Positions 1 to 8,387 are shown, counted from the first letter of the stretch. The stretch is 36,602 nt of DNA from an uncultured Acetatifactor sp. (GCA_947588205.1 CANPYG010000019.1:1-36602); one strand, 5' to 3'. Notes: generated by a model from the sequence alone, not told the origin. Made by a program: numbers and translations.

Positions 1-66
1 GCACCGCTGTTCCCCTGCCCCTCCGACGAGGAGCGGGGTTTGGGGCAGAGCCCCAAAAATAACAGA

Positions 67-100
67 AGCACCGCATTGAATAAACGGTGCTAATGTTTTT
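67..100 (+). terminator. Possible rho-independent terminator of an upstream gene
   Basis: AGCACCG at 67-73 pairs with CGGTGCT at 85-91 across an 11-nt loop, and a run of five T follows at 96-100. The loop is long and the T run is separated from the stem by AATG, so this is a weak call. It would end a gene that lies before the window. Confidence 0.35.
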
Positions 101-136
101 GATTTTTTGAGACATTTTCAAAAATGCTTGACAGAT

Positions 137-194
137 AGAAAAAACATTTTTAAATATTTTTTATAAGAAAAAACATTTTTAAATATTTTTTATT
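137..194. repeat. 29-bp AT-rich tandem duplication, two copies
   Basis: A 29-bp unit beginning AGAAAAAACATTTTT starts at 137 and again at 166, and the copies differ only at the last base. The array sits between and partly inside two promoter-like sequences upstream of the Rpn-type gene. Confidence 0.85.
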
Positions 195-221
195 GACATT
201 TTGGGAGAAATATAGTATGTT
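193..221 (+). promoter_or_regulatory. Sigma-A type promoter of the Rpn-type gene
   Basis: TTGACA at 193-198 is followed after 17 nt by TATGTT at 216-221. A second TTGACA at 128-133 has TAAATA 17 nt downstream. Transcription from the nearer one would leave a leader of about 170 nt before the ATG at 398. Confidence 0.5.
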
Positions 222-397
222 AATGTATATCGAATGTTGTTTTTGCGATATACGTAGTTATAAAATCATTTCTTTCTAATATTCTGTTGTTTATGGCGTT
301 TCTGCCGTTTTCACCGGAGGTTAGGCAAAATTGAATAGCGGCAGGGGATGCGGAAGAATTGAAGGGAATGCAGTACCCCTGCAAAGGGAGGTATTGC

Positions 398-1417
398 ATG
401 GGAAGAATCAATGATGCGCTGCTGGAATACCTGCAGGATAACGAACGGTTTGCGGATTTATTTAACGGATGCTGTTTTGGCGGGAAAAAAGTCATTGAAG
501 CCGAGAGCCTGACAGAAGGTTCAGAGATTTATGTGGAGCATGATACAGTGTCCTTGGAGAGAAAGACAACCGCCTGCGGGAAAAAGGATGACCAGAAGAC
601 AAGGCAGCGTATAAGGGATTTGAAGAAATGGTTTCGCAGTGGAGTAGTGCTTCGGGTTTTGGCTGTTGAGAATCAGGAACACGTAGATTATGCCATTCCA
701 TGGAGGCTGATGAATTACGATGCCCAGGAATATGGAAACCAGACAGGGGCTTTGAAACGGAAAAACCGTCGGGAAGGCTGCCTGAAAACGAAGGGAGAAT
801 ATTTGTGTGGTCTGCGCAGAGAAGATCGGCTGGTTCCGGTCTATACGATCTGCTTGTATCACGGAGAGGAGATTTGGGATGGACCCAAAAGCCTGAAGGA
901 TATGATGGATTTTGGAGAAGCCGCGCAAGATTGGGAGAATTTGTTTTCCGATTATAAAATACATTTAATATGTCTGAATGAACTTCATAATTATGAATGT
1001 TTTCATTCTCCTTTGCGGGAGCTTTTTGCTTTAATTCCATATAGAAAGGATAAAAAGGCATTGCGTGAATTTATAGATTCGAGACCGGAGTACAGGACAT
1101 TGGATGTCCAGACCGCACAGGTAGCGGGAGAATTGATCGGAATGCAGAATATTTGTGAGAAATTGGAGAATTATCGGGAGGAGGAAGGTTATAATATGTG
1201 TACAGCATTAAAGGAATTGCTGGAAGACAGTAGGAATGAAGGGATGGAAAAGGGCACACGGGATAAGGCGCGGCTTGTGGCAGAAAACCTGTACAAGAGA
1301 GGCTTTTCCCCACAGGAGGCCGCTGCTTTATTAGAAGAATCCCAGGAAAGGGTTTGTGAGTGGTACGGACAGTTCATTGCCGGCTCCAGCGGCCAGAAGC
1401 ACCGCAGGGCAAGATAA
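398..1417 (+). CDS. Rpn family recombination-promoting nuclease / putative transposase
   Basis: The 339-residue product resembles the Rpn (YhgA-like) proteins that are abundant in Lachnospiraceae. These carry a PD-(D/E)XK nuclease fold and are linked to RecA-independent recombination in the E. coli family. The core is the hydrophobic strand followed by ENQ (residues 91-93) and VDYAIPWR. The C-terminal part, with a charged helix and a segment on ripening by PQEAAALLEES, matches the usual tail of the clostridial members. I chose ATG 398 because GGGAGG lies 7 nt upstream; the ORF track's TTG at 359 has no such site. The last 44 bp overlap the convergent methyltransferase gene. Family call is fairly sure; cellular role is unknown. 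Confidence 0.72.
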   Translation: MGRINDALLEYLQDNERFADLFNGCCFGGKKVIEAESLTEGSEIYVEHDTVSLERKTTACGKKDDQKTRQRIRDLKKWFRSGVVLRVLAVENQEHVDYAIPWRLMNYDAQEYGNQTGALKRKNRREGCLKTKGEYLCGLRREDRLVPVYTICLYHGEEIWDGPKSLKDMMDFGEAAQDWENLFSDYKIHLICLNELHNYECFHSPLRELFALIPYRKDKKALREFIDSRPEYRTLDVQTAQVAGELIGMQNICEKLENYREEEGYNMCTALKELLEDSRNEGMEKGTRDKARLVAENLYKRGFSPQEAAALLEESQERVCEWYGQFIAGSSGQKHRRAR

Positions 1418-2249
1418 GTCCGCTTTGGGTTACCGGAAGCCCGATTTCGTCAGCTTCCACATGGCCTCCGAAGCGCCTGACAATGGCTGTATTCATCATG
1501 TAGGACAGCACCGCGGGCTGAAGACCCGTAGTATAGGAATTGATCAGGAAAAACAGGGCGTCTTTGCTCAAAAGCTGTGTGGTGAGCATCAGAAAATCCC
1601 AGATATTTTCTTCCATCTTCCAAATCTCACCCTTGGGTCCCCGACCGTAAGAAGGCGGATCCATGATGATCCCATCATAGAGGTTTCCCCGGCGGATCTC
1701 CCGTTCCACAAATTTCATGCAATCATCCACCAGGTAACGGATGGGTGCCTCCCCGAGACCGGATGAGGCGGCGTTTTCCTTTGCCCAACCCACCATGCCC
1801 TTGGCTGCGTCCACATGGGTGACGGACGCCCCTGCCGCCGCGGCTGCCAAGGTAGCTCCACCGGTATAAGCGAACAGGTTCAGCACCTTAACGGATTTTC
1901 CCGATTTACGGGCGTTACGGATCAGTCCTGAGAACCATTCCCAGTTTGCTGCCTGTTCCGGGAACAGGCCCGTGTGCTTAAAGCTGAAGGGCTTGAGATG
2001 GAAGGTGAGTTTCCCTGGATAAGAAATGCTCCATTCCTCCGGCAGCCCGAAGAATTCCCATTCGCCGCCTCCCTTTGAACTCCTGTGGTAGTGGCCGTTA
2101 CAGTTTTTCCATCCACTGTGGACAAGAGGCGTGTTCCAGATGACCTGGGGATCCGGCCGGATCAGAAGATATTTTCCCCACCGCTCCAGTTTTTTCCCAT
2201 GGGAGGTGTCTATTACTTCGTAGTCTTTCCATCTGTCGGCAATCCACAT
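1374..2249 (-). CDS. Class I SAM-dependent methyltransferase, RlmI/RlmK-like
   Basis: The 291-residue product has a Rossmann-fold methyltransferase domain with motif I VLNLFAYTGG (residues 122-131), an acidic residue at the end of the next strand (HVD), and DPPSYGRG (197-204). These are typical of the RlmI/RlmK/YwbD group that methylates 23S rRNA bases, although no N-terminal PUA domain is obvious. The ORF track begins at 2393, but a near-perfect minus-strand promoter at 2298-2326 would start the transcript near 2290, downstream of that codon. ATG 2249 has AAGGA about 10 nt upstream and starts the conserved MWIADRWKDYEVID segment. The rRNA target is inferred from the family and the exact base cannot be read from the sequence. 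Confidence 0.8.
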   Translation of the reverse strand: MWIADRWKDYEVIDTSHGKKLERWGKYLLIRPDPQVIWNTPLVHSGWKNCNGHYHRSSKGGGEWEFFGLPEEWSISYPGKLTFHLKPFSFKHTGLFPEQAANWEWFSGLIRNARKSGKSVKVLNLFAYTGGATLAAAAAGASVTHVDAAKGMVGWAKENAASSGLGEAPIRYLVDDCMKFVEREIRRGNLYDGIIMDPPSYGRGPKGEIWKMEENIWDFLMLTTQLLSKDALFFLINSYTTGLQPAVLSYMMNTAIVRRFGGHVEADEIGLPVTQSGLILPCGASGRWSRQ

Positions 2250-2297
2250 AGCTGTCAGATCCTTTCCAAGCTTTCTAAATTTCCAAGTCCTGCTGAA

Positions 2298-2326
2298 ATC
2301 ATACCTATTTATATGGGGATTGTCAA
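2298..2326 (-). promoter_or_regulatory. Sigma-A promoter of the methyltransferase gene
   Basis: Read on the minus strand, TTGACA (2326-2321) and TATGAT (2303-2298) are separated by exactly 17 nt. This is one of the best promoter matches in the window and it decides the methyltransferase start in favour of 2249. Confidence 0.75.
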
Positions 2327-2428
2327 GTGCGGATGTTTGGGCTGCGGCAGTCCGGGAATCTGTAGGATGTTCGGGCTGCGGTCTGGGAATCACAGAGGAA
2401 ACCTGCAGGAAGAAAGTGGGAAGAATGG

Positions 2429-2457
2429 TTGTGGGATGCGGAATATTGTGATAAAAT
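2429..2457 (+). promoter_or_regulatory. Sigma-A promoter of the GH3 gene
   Basis: TTGTGG at 2429-2434 and TAAAAT at 2452-2457 are 17 nt apart. The -10 box lies inside a perfect palindrome, which suggests repression by a DNA-binding regulator. Confidence 0.55.
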
Positions 2458-2485
2458 CATTTTATCAATGCAGATTGTGATAAAG
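2449..2485. promoter_or_regulatory. Candidate operator: perfect palindrome plus a third half-site
   Basis: TGATAAAAT and ATTTTATCA (2449-2467) are 9-bp arms around a single C. The half-site with its flank, TTGTGATAAA, recurs at 2475-2484, 29 bp after the first copy at 2446. The palindrome covers the -10 box of the GH3 promoter. No regulator gene is adjacent, so the binding protein is unknown. Confidence 0.55.
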
Positions 2486-2560
2486 TCTTGATCCTCCGTT
2501 CCAGACAGCTGCAGTTTTGCAATTGCTTAAAAAGTTGTAAAGAGAAAAGGAGAAAAAAGG

Positions 2561-4939
2561 ATGGACAGTTTAAATTTCGATTTGAAGGATTTTAACCTGG
2601 AAGCCTATGCAAAGAAGGCCAGGGAAGCGGCGGCGGAAAGCATCGTCATGCTGCGCAATGAGGGAAATGTACTGCCGCTTAGATCCGGGGAGAAGATCGC
2701 CCTGTTCGGCAGGAGCCAGTTCAATTATTATAAGAGCGGTACAGGCTCCGGCGGAATGATCTGCTCCAGCTATGTGACGGGGATCCGGGAAGCCCTGATG
2801 GAGAGCGATTTTGTATTAAATAAGGAAGTGGAAAGGGTTTATGAGGACTGGATCCGTGAAAATCCCTTTGACGGGGGGCATGGCTGGGCCACAGAGCCTT
2901 GGTGCCAGAAGGAGATGCCTTTAAGCGCGGAGTTGGTGCGCAGGGCAAGAGAGCAGTCCGATACGGCAGTGATCGTTCTGGCAAGGGTAGCCGGGGAGGA
3001 TAAGGACAATCAGGCAGAAGAAGGGAGCTATCTGTTGACCCCGGAAGAACGGGACATGCTGGAAAAGGTATGCGGATGCTTCGGGCGCACGGTGGTGCTG
3101 TTAAATGTGGGAAATATCATCGATATGAAATGGGTGGAGGAATACAAGCCTTCTGCCGTCCTGTATGTATGGCAGGGCGGACAGGAGGGAGGAAACGGCG
3201 TCCTGGATGTTTTAAACGGAACCGTGTCTCCTTCCGGAAAGCTGGCGGATACCATTGCCCGGGATATCCGGGATTATCCCTCTGCAAAGAACCACGGCGG
3301 GGAAGACCGTAATCTTTATGAAGAGGATATTTACGTTGGATACCGTTATTTTGAAACCTTTGCCCGGGAAAAGGTATTGTATCCCTTTGGTTTTGGATTG
3401 TCCTATACGGAATTCGGTTTTGAGAAAATGGGGATAGAGGTGCTGGATCAGGGAGTCAGGGTCCATGCGGATGTGACCAACAAGGGCGGATATCCCGGAA
3501 AAGAAGTGGTGCAGGTCTATTGCAGCGCCCCTCAGGGAAGTCTTGGACAGCCTGCCCGCAGTCTCTGCGGCTTTGCCAAAACCAGAAGGCTGGAACCCGG
3601 GGAGACCGAGTCCGTGACCATAGAGATTTCCTGGAACAGACTGGCTTCCTACGACGACAGCGGCGTGACCGGACACAAATCCTGCTACATAATGGAAGCC
3701 GGGAAATGGTCTTTCTATGTGGGAGGCGATGTAAGAAGCGCGGCTTTGGCGGGATGCTTTGAACGGCTGGAAGAAACGGTGGTCAGCCAGTGCGAAGAGG
3801 CCTGTGCCCCGGTGACGGCTTTCCGGCGGATGAAACCTGCCCTGGAGGCGTCGGGCGCCTGCCGCATGACGATGGAGGATGTGCCGCTTAGGACGAAGGA
3901 GCCCTCCGCAAGGCGGCTGGAAAGACTGCCTGAAAGCGCAGGCGAAGGCTGTACAGGGGATCTGGGTTATCGCCTGCAGGATGTGGAAGCAGGGAAGGTG
4001 CCCATGGAAACTTTCCTGAATCAATTGACGAATGAGGAGTTGGCCTGTATGGTGCGGGGAGAGCATTCGGTCTCCCTTGAGGTGACACCGGGAACCGCAG
4101 GAGGCTTTGGGGGAGTTACCCAAAGGCTGCGGGATTACGGGCTTGTGGAGGTATGCTGTTCGGACGGGCCTTCCGGGCTCCGCATGGATTGCGGCACCAT
4201 CGCTTTTTCCTTGCCCAACGGAACTGCCCTTGCCTGTACCTTTAACGAGGCCCTGCTGGAGGAGCTTTATCGATGGGAGGGCATGGAGCTTCGGAAAAAT
4301 CAGATCGATATGCTTCTTGGCCCCGGCATGAATATTCACAGGAACCCCTTGAACGGCCGTAATTTCGAGTATTTCAGCGAGGATCCCCTGTTAGCCGGCA
4401 GGATGGCGGCTGCCCAGCTGAAAGGTCTGGGACGGTACGGCGTGACGGGCACCATCAAGCATTTTGCCTGCAATAGCCAGGAATACAGAAGGCACTTTGT
4501 GGAAGCGGTGGTTTCGGAACGGGCTCTCAGGGAAATTTATCTGAAGGGCTTTGAGATCGCCGTGAAAGAAGGAGGGGCTTATACCATCATGTCCTCTTAT
4601 AATCCCTTAAATGGCTTCTGGACTGCCAGCAATTATGACCTGTTGACCACCATCCTGCGGGGCGAGTGGGGATTTGAAGGCATTGTCATGAGTGACTGGG
4701 GCGCCAGGGGGAATGATGAAGGGGAACGGCCCGGCAGGGCGGAAAACGTCGCCGCCATGGTCCGGGCTCAGAACGACCTGTTTATGGTGGTGGAGGACGC
4801 GGGCTCCAATTCCCAGAACGACAACAGCCTGGAAAGCCTTGGGAAGGGCACGGTGACCAGGGAGGAATATTTAAGGAGCGCCGCCAACATCTGCAGGGTG
4901 ATGCTCAGGACGCCTGCCTGGAAGAGCAGGAAGCTGTAA
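2561..4939 (+). CDS. Glycoside hydrolase family 3 enzyme with swapped domain order (beta-glucosidase-like)
   Basis: The 792-residue protein should remove terminal sugars from beta-linked oligosaccharides in the cytoplasm; it has no signal peptide. The domain order is reversed relative to common GH3 enzymes. The alpha/beta sandwich comes first (about 18-280, ESIVMLRNEGNVLPL to FGFGLSYTEF), then a fibronectin-III-like domain (about 285-390), then a linker, and the TIM barrel last (about 490-780). The barrel shows SDGPSG (Asp535), RNFEYFSEDP (600 onward), a KH pair (633-634) and the SDW motif whose Asp712 is the expected nucleophile. This inverted arrangement is known from Butyrivibrio and Ruminococcus beta-glucosidases. 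AAAAGGAG precedes the ATG. The gene stands alone between its own promoter and the ribosomal operon. Exact substrate is uncertain. Confidence 0.9.
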   Translation: MDSLNFDLKDFNLEAYAKKAREAAAESIVMLRNEGNVLPLRSGEKIALFGRSQFNYYKSGTGSGGMICSSYVTGIREALMESDFVLNKEVERVYEDWIRENPFDGGHGWATEPWCQKEMPLSAELVRRAREQSDTAVIVLARVAGEDKDNQAEEGSYLLTPEERDMLEKVCGCFGRTVVLLNVGNIIDMKWVEEYKPSAVLYVWQGGQEGGNGVLDVLNGTVSPSGKLADTIARDIRDYPSAKNHGGEDRNLYEEDIYVGYRYFETFAREKVLYPFGFGLSYTEFGFEKMGIEVLDQGVRVHADVTNKGGYPGKEVVQVYCSAPQGSLGQPARSLCGFAKTRRLEPGETESVTIEISWNRLASYDDSGVTGHKSCYIMEAGKWSFYVGGDVRSAALAGCFERLEETVVSQCEEACAPVTAFRRMKPALEASGACRMTMEDVPLRTKEPSARRLERLPESAGEGCTGDLGYRLQDVEAGKVPMETFLNQLTNEELACMVRGEHSVSLEVTPGTAGGFGGVTQRLRDYGLVEVCCSDGPSGLRMDCGTIAFSLPNGTALACTFNEALLEELYRWEGMELRKNQIDMLLGPGMNIHRNPLNGRNFEYFSEDPLLAGRMAAAQLKGLGRYGVTGTIKHFACNSQEYRRHFVEAVVSERALREIYLKGFEIAVKEGGAYTIMSSYNPLNGFWTASNYDLLTTILRGEWGFEGIVMSDWGARGNDEGERPGRAENVAAMVRAQNDLFMVVEDAGSNSQNDNSLESLGKGTVTREEYLRSAANICRVMLRTPAWKSRKL

Positions 4940-4947
4940 CAATTTCG

Positions 4948-4973
4948 ATTGTACGAAAAAAAATACAATTTTT
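4948..4973 (+). terminator. Weak terminator after the GH3 gene
   Basis: ATTGTA at 4948-4953 pairs with TACAAT at 4964-4969, followed directly by a short T run. The stem is only 6 bp and AT-rich. Confidence 0.35.
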
Positions 4974-4976
4974 CTC

Positions 4977-5005
4977 TTGCGAAGTTAGGAACGCTATGGT
5001 AGAAT
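4977..5005 (+). promoter_or_regulatory. Promoter of the S10-spc-alpha superoperon
   Basis: TTGCGA at 4977-4982 and TAGAAT at 5000-5005 are separated by 17 nt. It is the only good promoter in the gap before rpsJ. Confidence 0.6.
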
Positions 5006-5301
5006 GATTGGTGCTGTGACATGATAGCTGTGAAGCGCGAGGTTGCTGCTGGCGGGCGATCGACAGCAGGTTTTCCGTGGAGCGAATGTCAAGTTAGAAA
5101 ACTGACGGCAAGTCACTGTACCAATTAAAGTCTACCGCAGGGTAGAAACGACGTGTGAGGTTAGAATCCCGGCTGGGTTGCACGAGGATATGGACACACA
5201 CGGGAGAGTGTACAGTCACCGCTTGTCGTACTGAAAGCGTGATATTGCCGGATGCAGTATCCGCTTGAAATGAAAAGTGCGAAAAGGAGGCGACTTTTTT
5301 T

Positions 5302-5619
5302 ATGGCAAATCAGATTATGAGAATCACCCTGAAGGCTTACGATCATCAGCTGGTTGATGCATCTGCCAAGAAAATCATCGAAACAGTCAAGAAAAATGGA
5401 TCCCAGGTGAGCGGACCGGTTCCCCTTCCCACCAAGAGAGAGGTTGTGACCATCCTGCGTGCCGTACACAAGTACAAGGATTCCAGGGAGCAGTTCGAAC
5501 AGAGAACCCATAAGAGACTGATCGATATCATCACACCGACCCAGAAGACGGTGGATGCTTTGCAGAGACTTGAGATGCCCGCAGGCGTGTATATCGACAT
5601 TAAGATGAAGACCAAGTAA
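5302..5619 (+). CDS. rpsJ: 30S ribosomal protein S10 (uS10)
   Basis: The 105-residue protein matches bacterial S10 in full length (usual about 102-105). [19 protein letters not shown] opens it, and the conserved [16 protein letters not shown] loop, which reaches into the 30S head, lies near residues 38-53. S10 also acts as NusE in transcription antitermination. AAGGAGG lies 11 nt before the ATG. It is the first gene of the superoperon and is separated from rplC by an unusually long gap of 216 nt. Confidence 0.98.
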   Translation: MANQIMRITLKAYDHQLVDASAKKIIETVKKNGSQVSGPVPLPTKREVVTILRAVHKYKDSREQFEQRTHKRLIDIITPTQKTVDALQRLEMPAGVYIDIKMKTK

Positions 5620-5835
5620 TTAAGACAACCCAAACAAAACAAACCAAACCTCTACAAAGACGTATGAACAGGGGTGGGGTCAGTTCCCGTTAAGATGATG
5701 TTGTGCGGCAATCTTTCCCGGCAACCGGGTCCGGATTCCTAATCCCCCCGGAAATACCGCCCCGCGGTATTTCCCGATGAACTGCTTGTCAGTTCATCGT
5801 GGTCCGCTATGTAGAAACAAAAACAGGAGGTAATC
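5620..5835 (+). promoter_or_regulatory. Structured RNA candidate between rpsJ and rplC (four tandem hairpins)
   Basis: Four perfect hairpins follow one another: CCCGG/CCGGG (5717-5729), GGATT/AATCC (5733-5745), an 11-bp stem GGAAATACCGC/GCGGTATTTCC with a 3-nt loop (5750-5774), and a 10-bp stem CGATGAACTG/CAGTTCATCG with a 5-nt loop (5775-5799). None has a downstream T run, so they are not ordinary terminators. Position directly before rplC and rplD suggests a regulatory or processing element; this is inference. Confidence 0.65.
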
Positions 5836-6519
5836 ATGAAGAAAGCAATTTTGGCAACCAAAATCGGCATGACCCAGATCTTCGGCGAAGACGGCGTGCT
5901 GATCCCCGTAACAGTTCTTCAGGCTGGTCCCTGCGCGGTGACCCAGGTCAAGACTGTTGAGAACGATGGCTACAGCGCAGTGCAGGTAGGCTTCGTTGAT
6001 AAGAAGGACAGGATCGTGAATAAGGACGGCAAAGGCAAGAAGGAAGTGATCCATCAGCACGGCGTTTCCAAGGCGCTGCAGGGACATTTCAAGAAGGCCG
6101 GCGTGAGCTCCAAGAGATATGTAAGAGAGTTTAAGTTCGAGAACGCAGGCGATTATTCTCTGGGCGCAGAGATCAAGGCCGACATCTTTGAAGTGGGCGA
6201 TCACATCGATGCTTCCGCCATTTCAAAGGGCAAGGGCTTCCAGGGCGCCATCAAGAGACACGGGCAGCACAGAGGACCGATGGCCCATGGTTCCAAGTTC
6301 CATCGTCATCAGGGTTCCAACGGTGCATGTTCCTCCCCCAGCCGTGTGTTCAAGGGCAAGGGAATGCCTGGTCATATGGGCTGTGTAAAGGTAACTGTCC
6401 AGAATCTTGAAGTTGTAAGAGTAGATGCTGACAAGAATCTGCTTTTGATCAAGGGTTCCGTACCCGGACCGAAGAAGGCTCTGATAACCATCAAAGAGAC
6501 CGTCAAGGTTGAAGCCTAA
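5836..6519 (+). CDS. rplC: 50S ribosomal protein L3 (uL3)
   Basis: The 227-residue protein is an early 23S rRNA-binding assembly protein near the peptidyl transferase centre. [16 protein letters not shown] at the start and the [15 protein letters not shown] segment near residues 170-184 are diagnostic. It is somewhat longer than the usual 205-215 residues. AGGAGG lies close upstream of the ATG. It follows the hairpin-rich gap after rpsJ and is 26 nt from rplD. Confidence 0.98.
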   Translation: MKKAILATKIGMTQIFGEDGVLIPVTVLQAGPCAVTQVKTVENDGYSAVQVGFVDKKDRIVNKDGKGKKEVIHQHGVSKALQGHFKKAGVSSKRYVREFKFENAGDYSLGAEIKADIFEVGDHIDASAISKGKGFQGAIKRHGQHRGPMAHGSKFHRHQGSNGACSSPSRVFKGKGMPGHMGCVKVTVQNLEVVRVDADKNLLLIKGSVPGPKKALITIKETVKVEA

Positions 6520-6545
6520 TTTAGGAAGGAAGGAGGATCAATCAG

Positions 6546-7166
6546 ATGGCAAGCGTAGCTGTTTATAATATGGAAGGCAAGGAAGTTGGTACAATTGAAT
6601 TAAACGACGCCATATTTGGTGTGGAGATCAATGAGCATCTGGTACACATGGCAGTTGTACAACAGCTTGCAAATAACCGTCAGGGCACACAGAAGGCCAA
6701 GACGCGTGGAGAAGTATCCGGAGGAGGAAAAAAGCCCTGGAAACAGAAGGAAACCGGACATGCAAGACAGGGTTCCACAAGAGCTCCCCAGTGGACGCAT
6801 GGCGGCGTAGTGTTCGCGCCCGTTCCCCGCGATTATTCTTTTAAGATGAATAAGAAGGAAAAGAGAGCGGCCCTTAAGTCCGCATTGACCAGCAAGGTAC
6901 AGGACAGCAGTCTGATCGTACTGGATGAACTGAAGCTGGACGAGATCAAGACAAAGAAATTTATTGCGGTCATGAATAACCTGAAGGTGGAGAAGGGCCT
7001 GGTAGTCCTGGCTGATAACGATAAAAATGTCGTAATGTCCGCCAGAAACCTTCCGACTATCGACACCACACTGGTAAATTCCCTGAACGTATATGATGTC
7101 ATGAAGGCGAAGACGGTGGTCCTGACTAAGGACGCTGTTACCAAGATCGAGGAGGTGTACGCATAA
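6546..7166 (+). CDS. rplD: 50S ribosomal protein L4 (uL4)
   Basis: The 206-residue protein has the L4 core and the extended loop [23 protein letters not shown], shown here only as family signature, that lines the exit tunnel. In E. coli L4 represses its own S10 operon; whether that applies here is unknown. GGAGG precedes the ATG and the stop codon shares one base with the rplW start. Confidence 0.97.
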   Translation: MASVAVYNMEGKEVGTIELNDAIFGVEINEHLVHMAVVQQLANNRQGTQKAKTRGEVSGGGKKPWKQKETGHARQGSTRAPQWTHGGVVFAPVPRDYSFKMNKKEKRAALKSALTSKVQDSSLIVLDELKLDEIKTKKFIAVMNNLKVEKGLVVLADNDKNVVMSARNLPTIDTTLVNSLNVYDVMKAKTVVLTKDAVTKIEEVYA

Positions 7167-7465
7167 TGGCTGATATCAAATACTATGACGTTATCTTAAA
7201 GCCTGTCATTACCGAGAAGAGCATGGCTGGTATGAGCGAGAAGAAATACACCTTCCTTGTTCATCCCGAGGCAAACAAGACTCAGGTCAAGGAAGCCATT
7301 GAGAAGATGTTCGATGGCACCAAGGTGAAGAAAGTAAACACCATGAATATGGATGGTAAGAAGAAGAGGCGCGGTATGACCGTCGGAAGGACTGCCAAGA
7401 CCAAGAAGGCGATCGTATGGCTGACCGAGGACAGTAAGGATATCGAGTTCTATCCCGGACTGTAA
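7166..7465 (+). CDS. rplW: 50S ribosomal protein L23 (uL23)
   Basis: The 99-residue protein has the family opening [14 protein letters not shown] and the [14 protein letters not shown] extension. L23 sits at the tunnel exit and docks trigger factor and SRP. TAATG joins it to rplD, and its GGAGG lies inside the rplD end, which suggests translational coupling. Confidence 0.97.
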   Translation: MADIKYYDVILKPVITEKSMAGMSEKKYTFLVHPEANKTQVKEAIEKMFDGTKVKKVNTMNMDGKKKRRGMTVGRTAKTKKAIVWLTEDSKDIEFYPGL

Positions 7466-7547
7466 AGATACCGCGGATGATATCCAGATTTATGTATGTG
7501 GCAGACGGGCTGCCGCGCGAAAATCATGATAAAAGGAGATTAAAACG

Positions 7548-8387
7548 ATGGGAATTAAGGTATATAACCCATATACACCTTCCAGAAGACATATGACCGG
7601 CTCTGATTTCTCCGAGATCACCAAGAAGACCCCGGAGAAGAGCCTGTGCGTATCTCTTTCGAAGAATGCAGGCCGTAATAACCAGGGTAAGATCACGGTA
7701 AGACATCATGGCGGCGGCAACAGAAGAAAATACAGACTGGTTGATTTTAAGAGAAATAAGGATGGCATTCCTGCAACAGTGATCGGAATCGAGTACGATC
7801 CCAATAGATCCGCCAACATCGCACTGATCTGCTATGCGGATGGAGTGAAGTCCTATATCCTCGCTCCCCAGGGACTGACTGACGGCATGAAGGTCATGAA
7901 CGGACCTACAGCCGAGGTAAGGGTAGGCAACTGCCTGCCGCTTTCCGAGATCCCTGTTGGTGCCCAGATCCACAACATCGAGCTGCATCCCGGCAAAGGC
8001 GGACAGCTGGCCCGTTCCGCCGGCAACAGCGCGCAGATGATGGCGAAAGAAGGAAAGTATGCAACACTTCGTCTTCCTTCCGGCGAGATGAGAATGGTTC
8101 CTTTGACGTGCCGGGCAACAATCGGTATCGTTGGCAACGGTGATCATAACCTGATCAATATTGGTAAAGCCGGACGCAAGCGCCATATGGGCATCCGTCC
8201 TACCGTGCGCGGTTCCGTTATGAACCCCAACGACCATCCTCATGGCGGTGGTGAAGGTAAGGCCGGCATTGGCCGTCCCGGCCCGAGCACTCCCTGGGGC
8301 AAGCCTGCTCTTGGTCTTAAGACCCGTAAGAAGAAGGCGTCTGATAAGCTGATCGTAAGAAGACGTGACGGAAGAGCAATCAAATAA
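7548..8387 (+). CDS. rplB: 50S ribosomal protein L2 (uL2)
   Basis: The 279-residue protein is of normal length for L2, an rRNA-binding protein essential for subunit joining and peptidyl transfer. It carries the RNA-binding OB and SH3-like domains and the strongly conserved [21 protein letters not shown] stretch (shortened here: [13 protein letters not shown]) whose histidine lies near the active centre. AAAAGGAG precedes the ATG. It lies 82 nt after rplW. Confidence 0.98.
   Translation: MGIKVYNPYTPSRRHMTGSDFSEITKKTPEKSLCVSLSKNAGRNNQGKITVRHHGGGNRRKYRLVDFKRNKDGIPATVIGIEYDPNRSANIALICYADGVKSYILAPQGLTDGMKVMNGPTAEVRVGNCLPLSEIPVGAQIHNIELHPGKGGQLARSAGNSAQMMAKEGKYATLRLPSGEMRMVPLTCRATIGIVGNGDHNLINIGKAGRKRHMGIRPTVRGSVMNPNDHPHGGGEGKAGIGRPGPSTPWGKPALGLKTRKKKASDKLIVRRRDGRAIK

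Larger units (their letters stand above)
1..397. other. Non-coding region upstream of the Rpn-type gene
   Basis: No convincing gene is present before the start codon at 398. The stretch holds a GC-rich perfect hairpin at 39-57 (TTTGGGGC, loop AGA, GCCCCAAA), a terminator-like hairpin at 67-91, a 29-bp AT-rich tandem duplication at 137-194, and two promoter-like sequences at 128-156 and 193-221. The minus-strand ORF at 220-495 lacks a ribosome binding site and overlaps the Rpn gene, so it was left out. Confidence 0.6.
2250..2560. other. Divergent promoter region between methyltransferase and GH3 genes
   Basis: This 311-bp gap holds no supported gene. It contains the minus-strand promoter of the methyltransferase gene and the plus-strand promoter of the GH3 gene, the latter overlapped by a palindrome. 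Confidence 0.7.
4940..5301 (+). promoter_or_regulatory. GH3 3' end, S10 operon promoter and long structured leader
   Basis: This 362-bp gap has no gene. It holds a weak terminator, the promoter at 4977-5005, and about 270 nt of leader before rpsJ. The leader contains CTGCTG/CAGCAG (5046-5051 with 5064-5069), a bulged stem at 5088-5106, CTACC/GGTAG around GCAG (5132-5145) and CGGAT/ATCCG (5249-5263). Long leaders of ribosomal operons often carry autogenous control by a ribosomal protein, but which protein would act here cannot be read from the sequence. Confidence 0.6.

Noticed and set aside
39-57. GC-rich hairpin as a terminator
   Set aside because: On the plus strand it is followed by A, not T, and on the minus strand the T run precedes the stem, so it is only noted as a hairpin.
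2250-2393. 48-residue N-terminal extension of the methyltransferase in the ORF track
   Set aside because: The near-perfect minus-strand promoter at 2298-2326 would start transcription downstream of the 2393 codon, and ATG 2249 has a ribosome binding site and the conserved start.
3212-4339. 375-codon minus-strand ORF inside the GH3 gene
   Set aside because: It is antisense to a clear GH3 gene, has no ribosome binding site and shows no recognisable protein features.
5701-5800. Terminator between rpsJ and rplC
   Set aside because: The stems are strong but no T run follows any of them, and the downstream genes have no new promoter that I can see.
7524-8243. 239-codon minus-strand ORF
   Set aside because: It lies antisense to rplB, a strongly conserved gene, and is a shadow frame.
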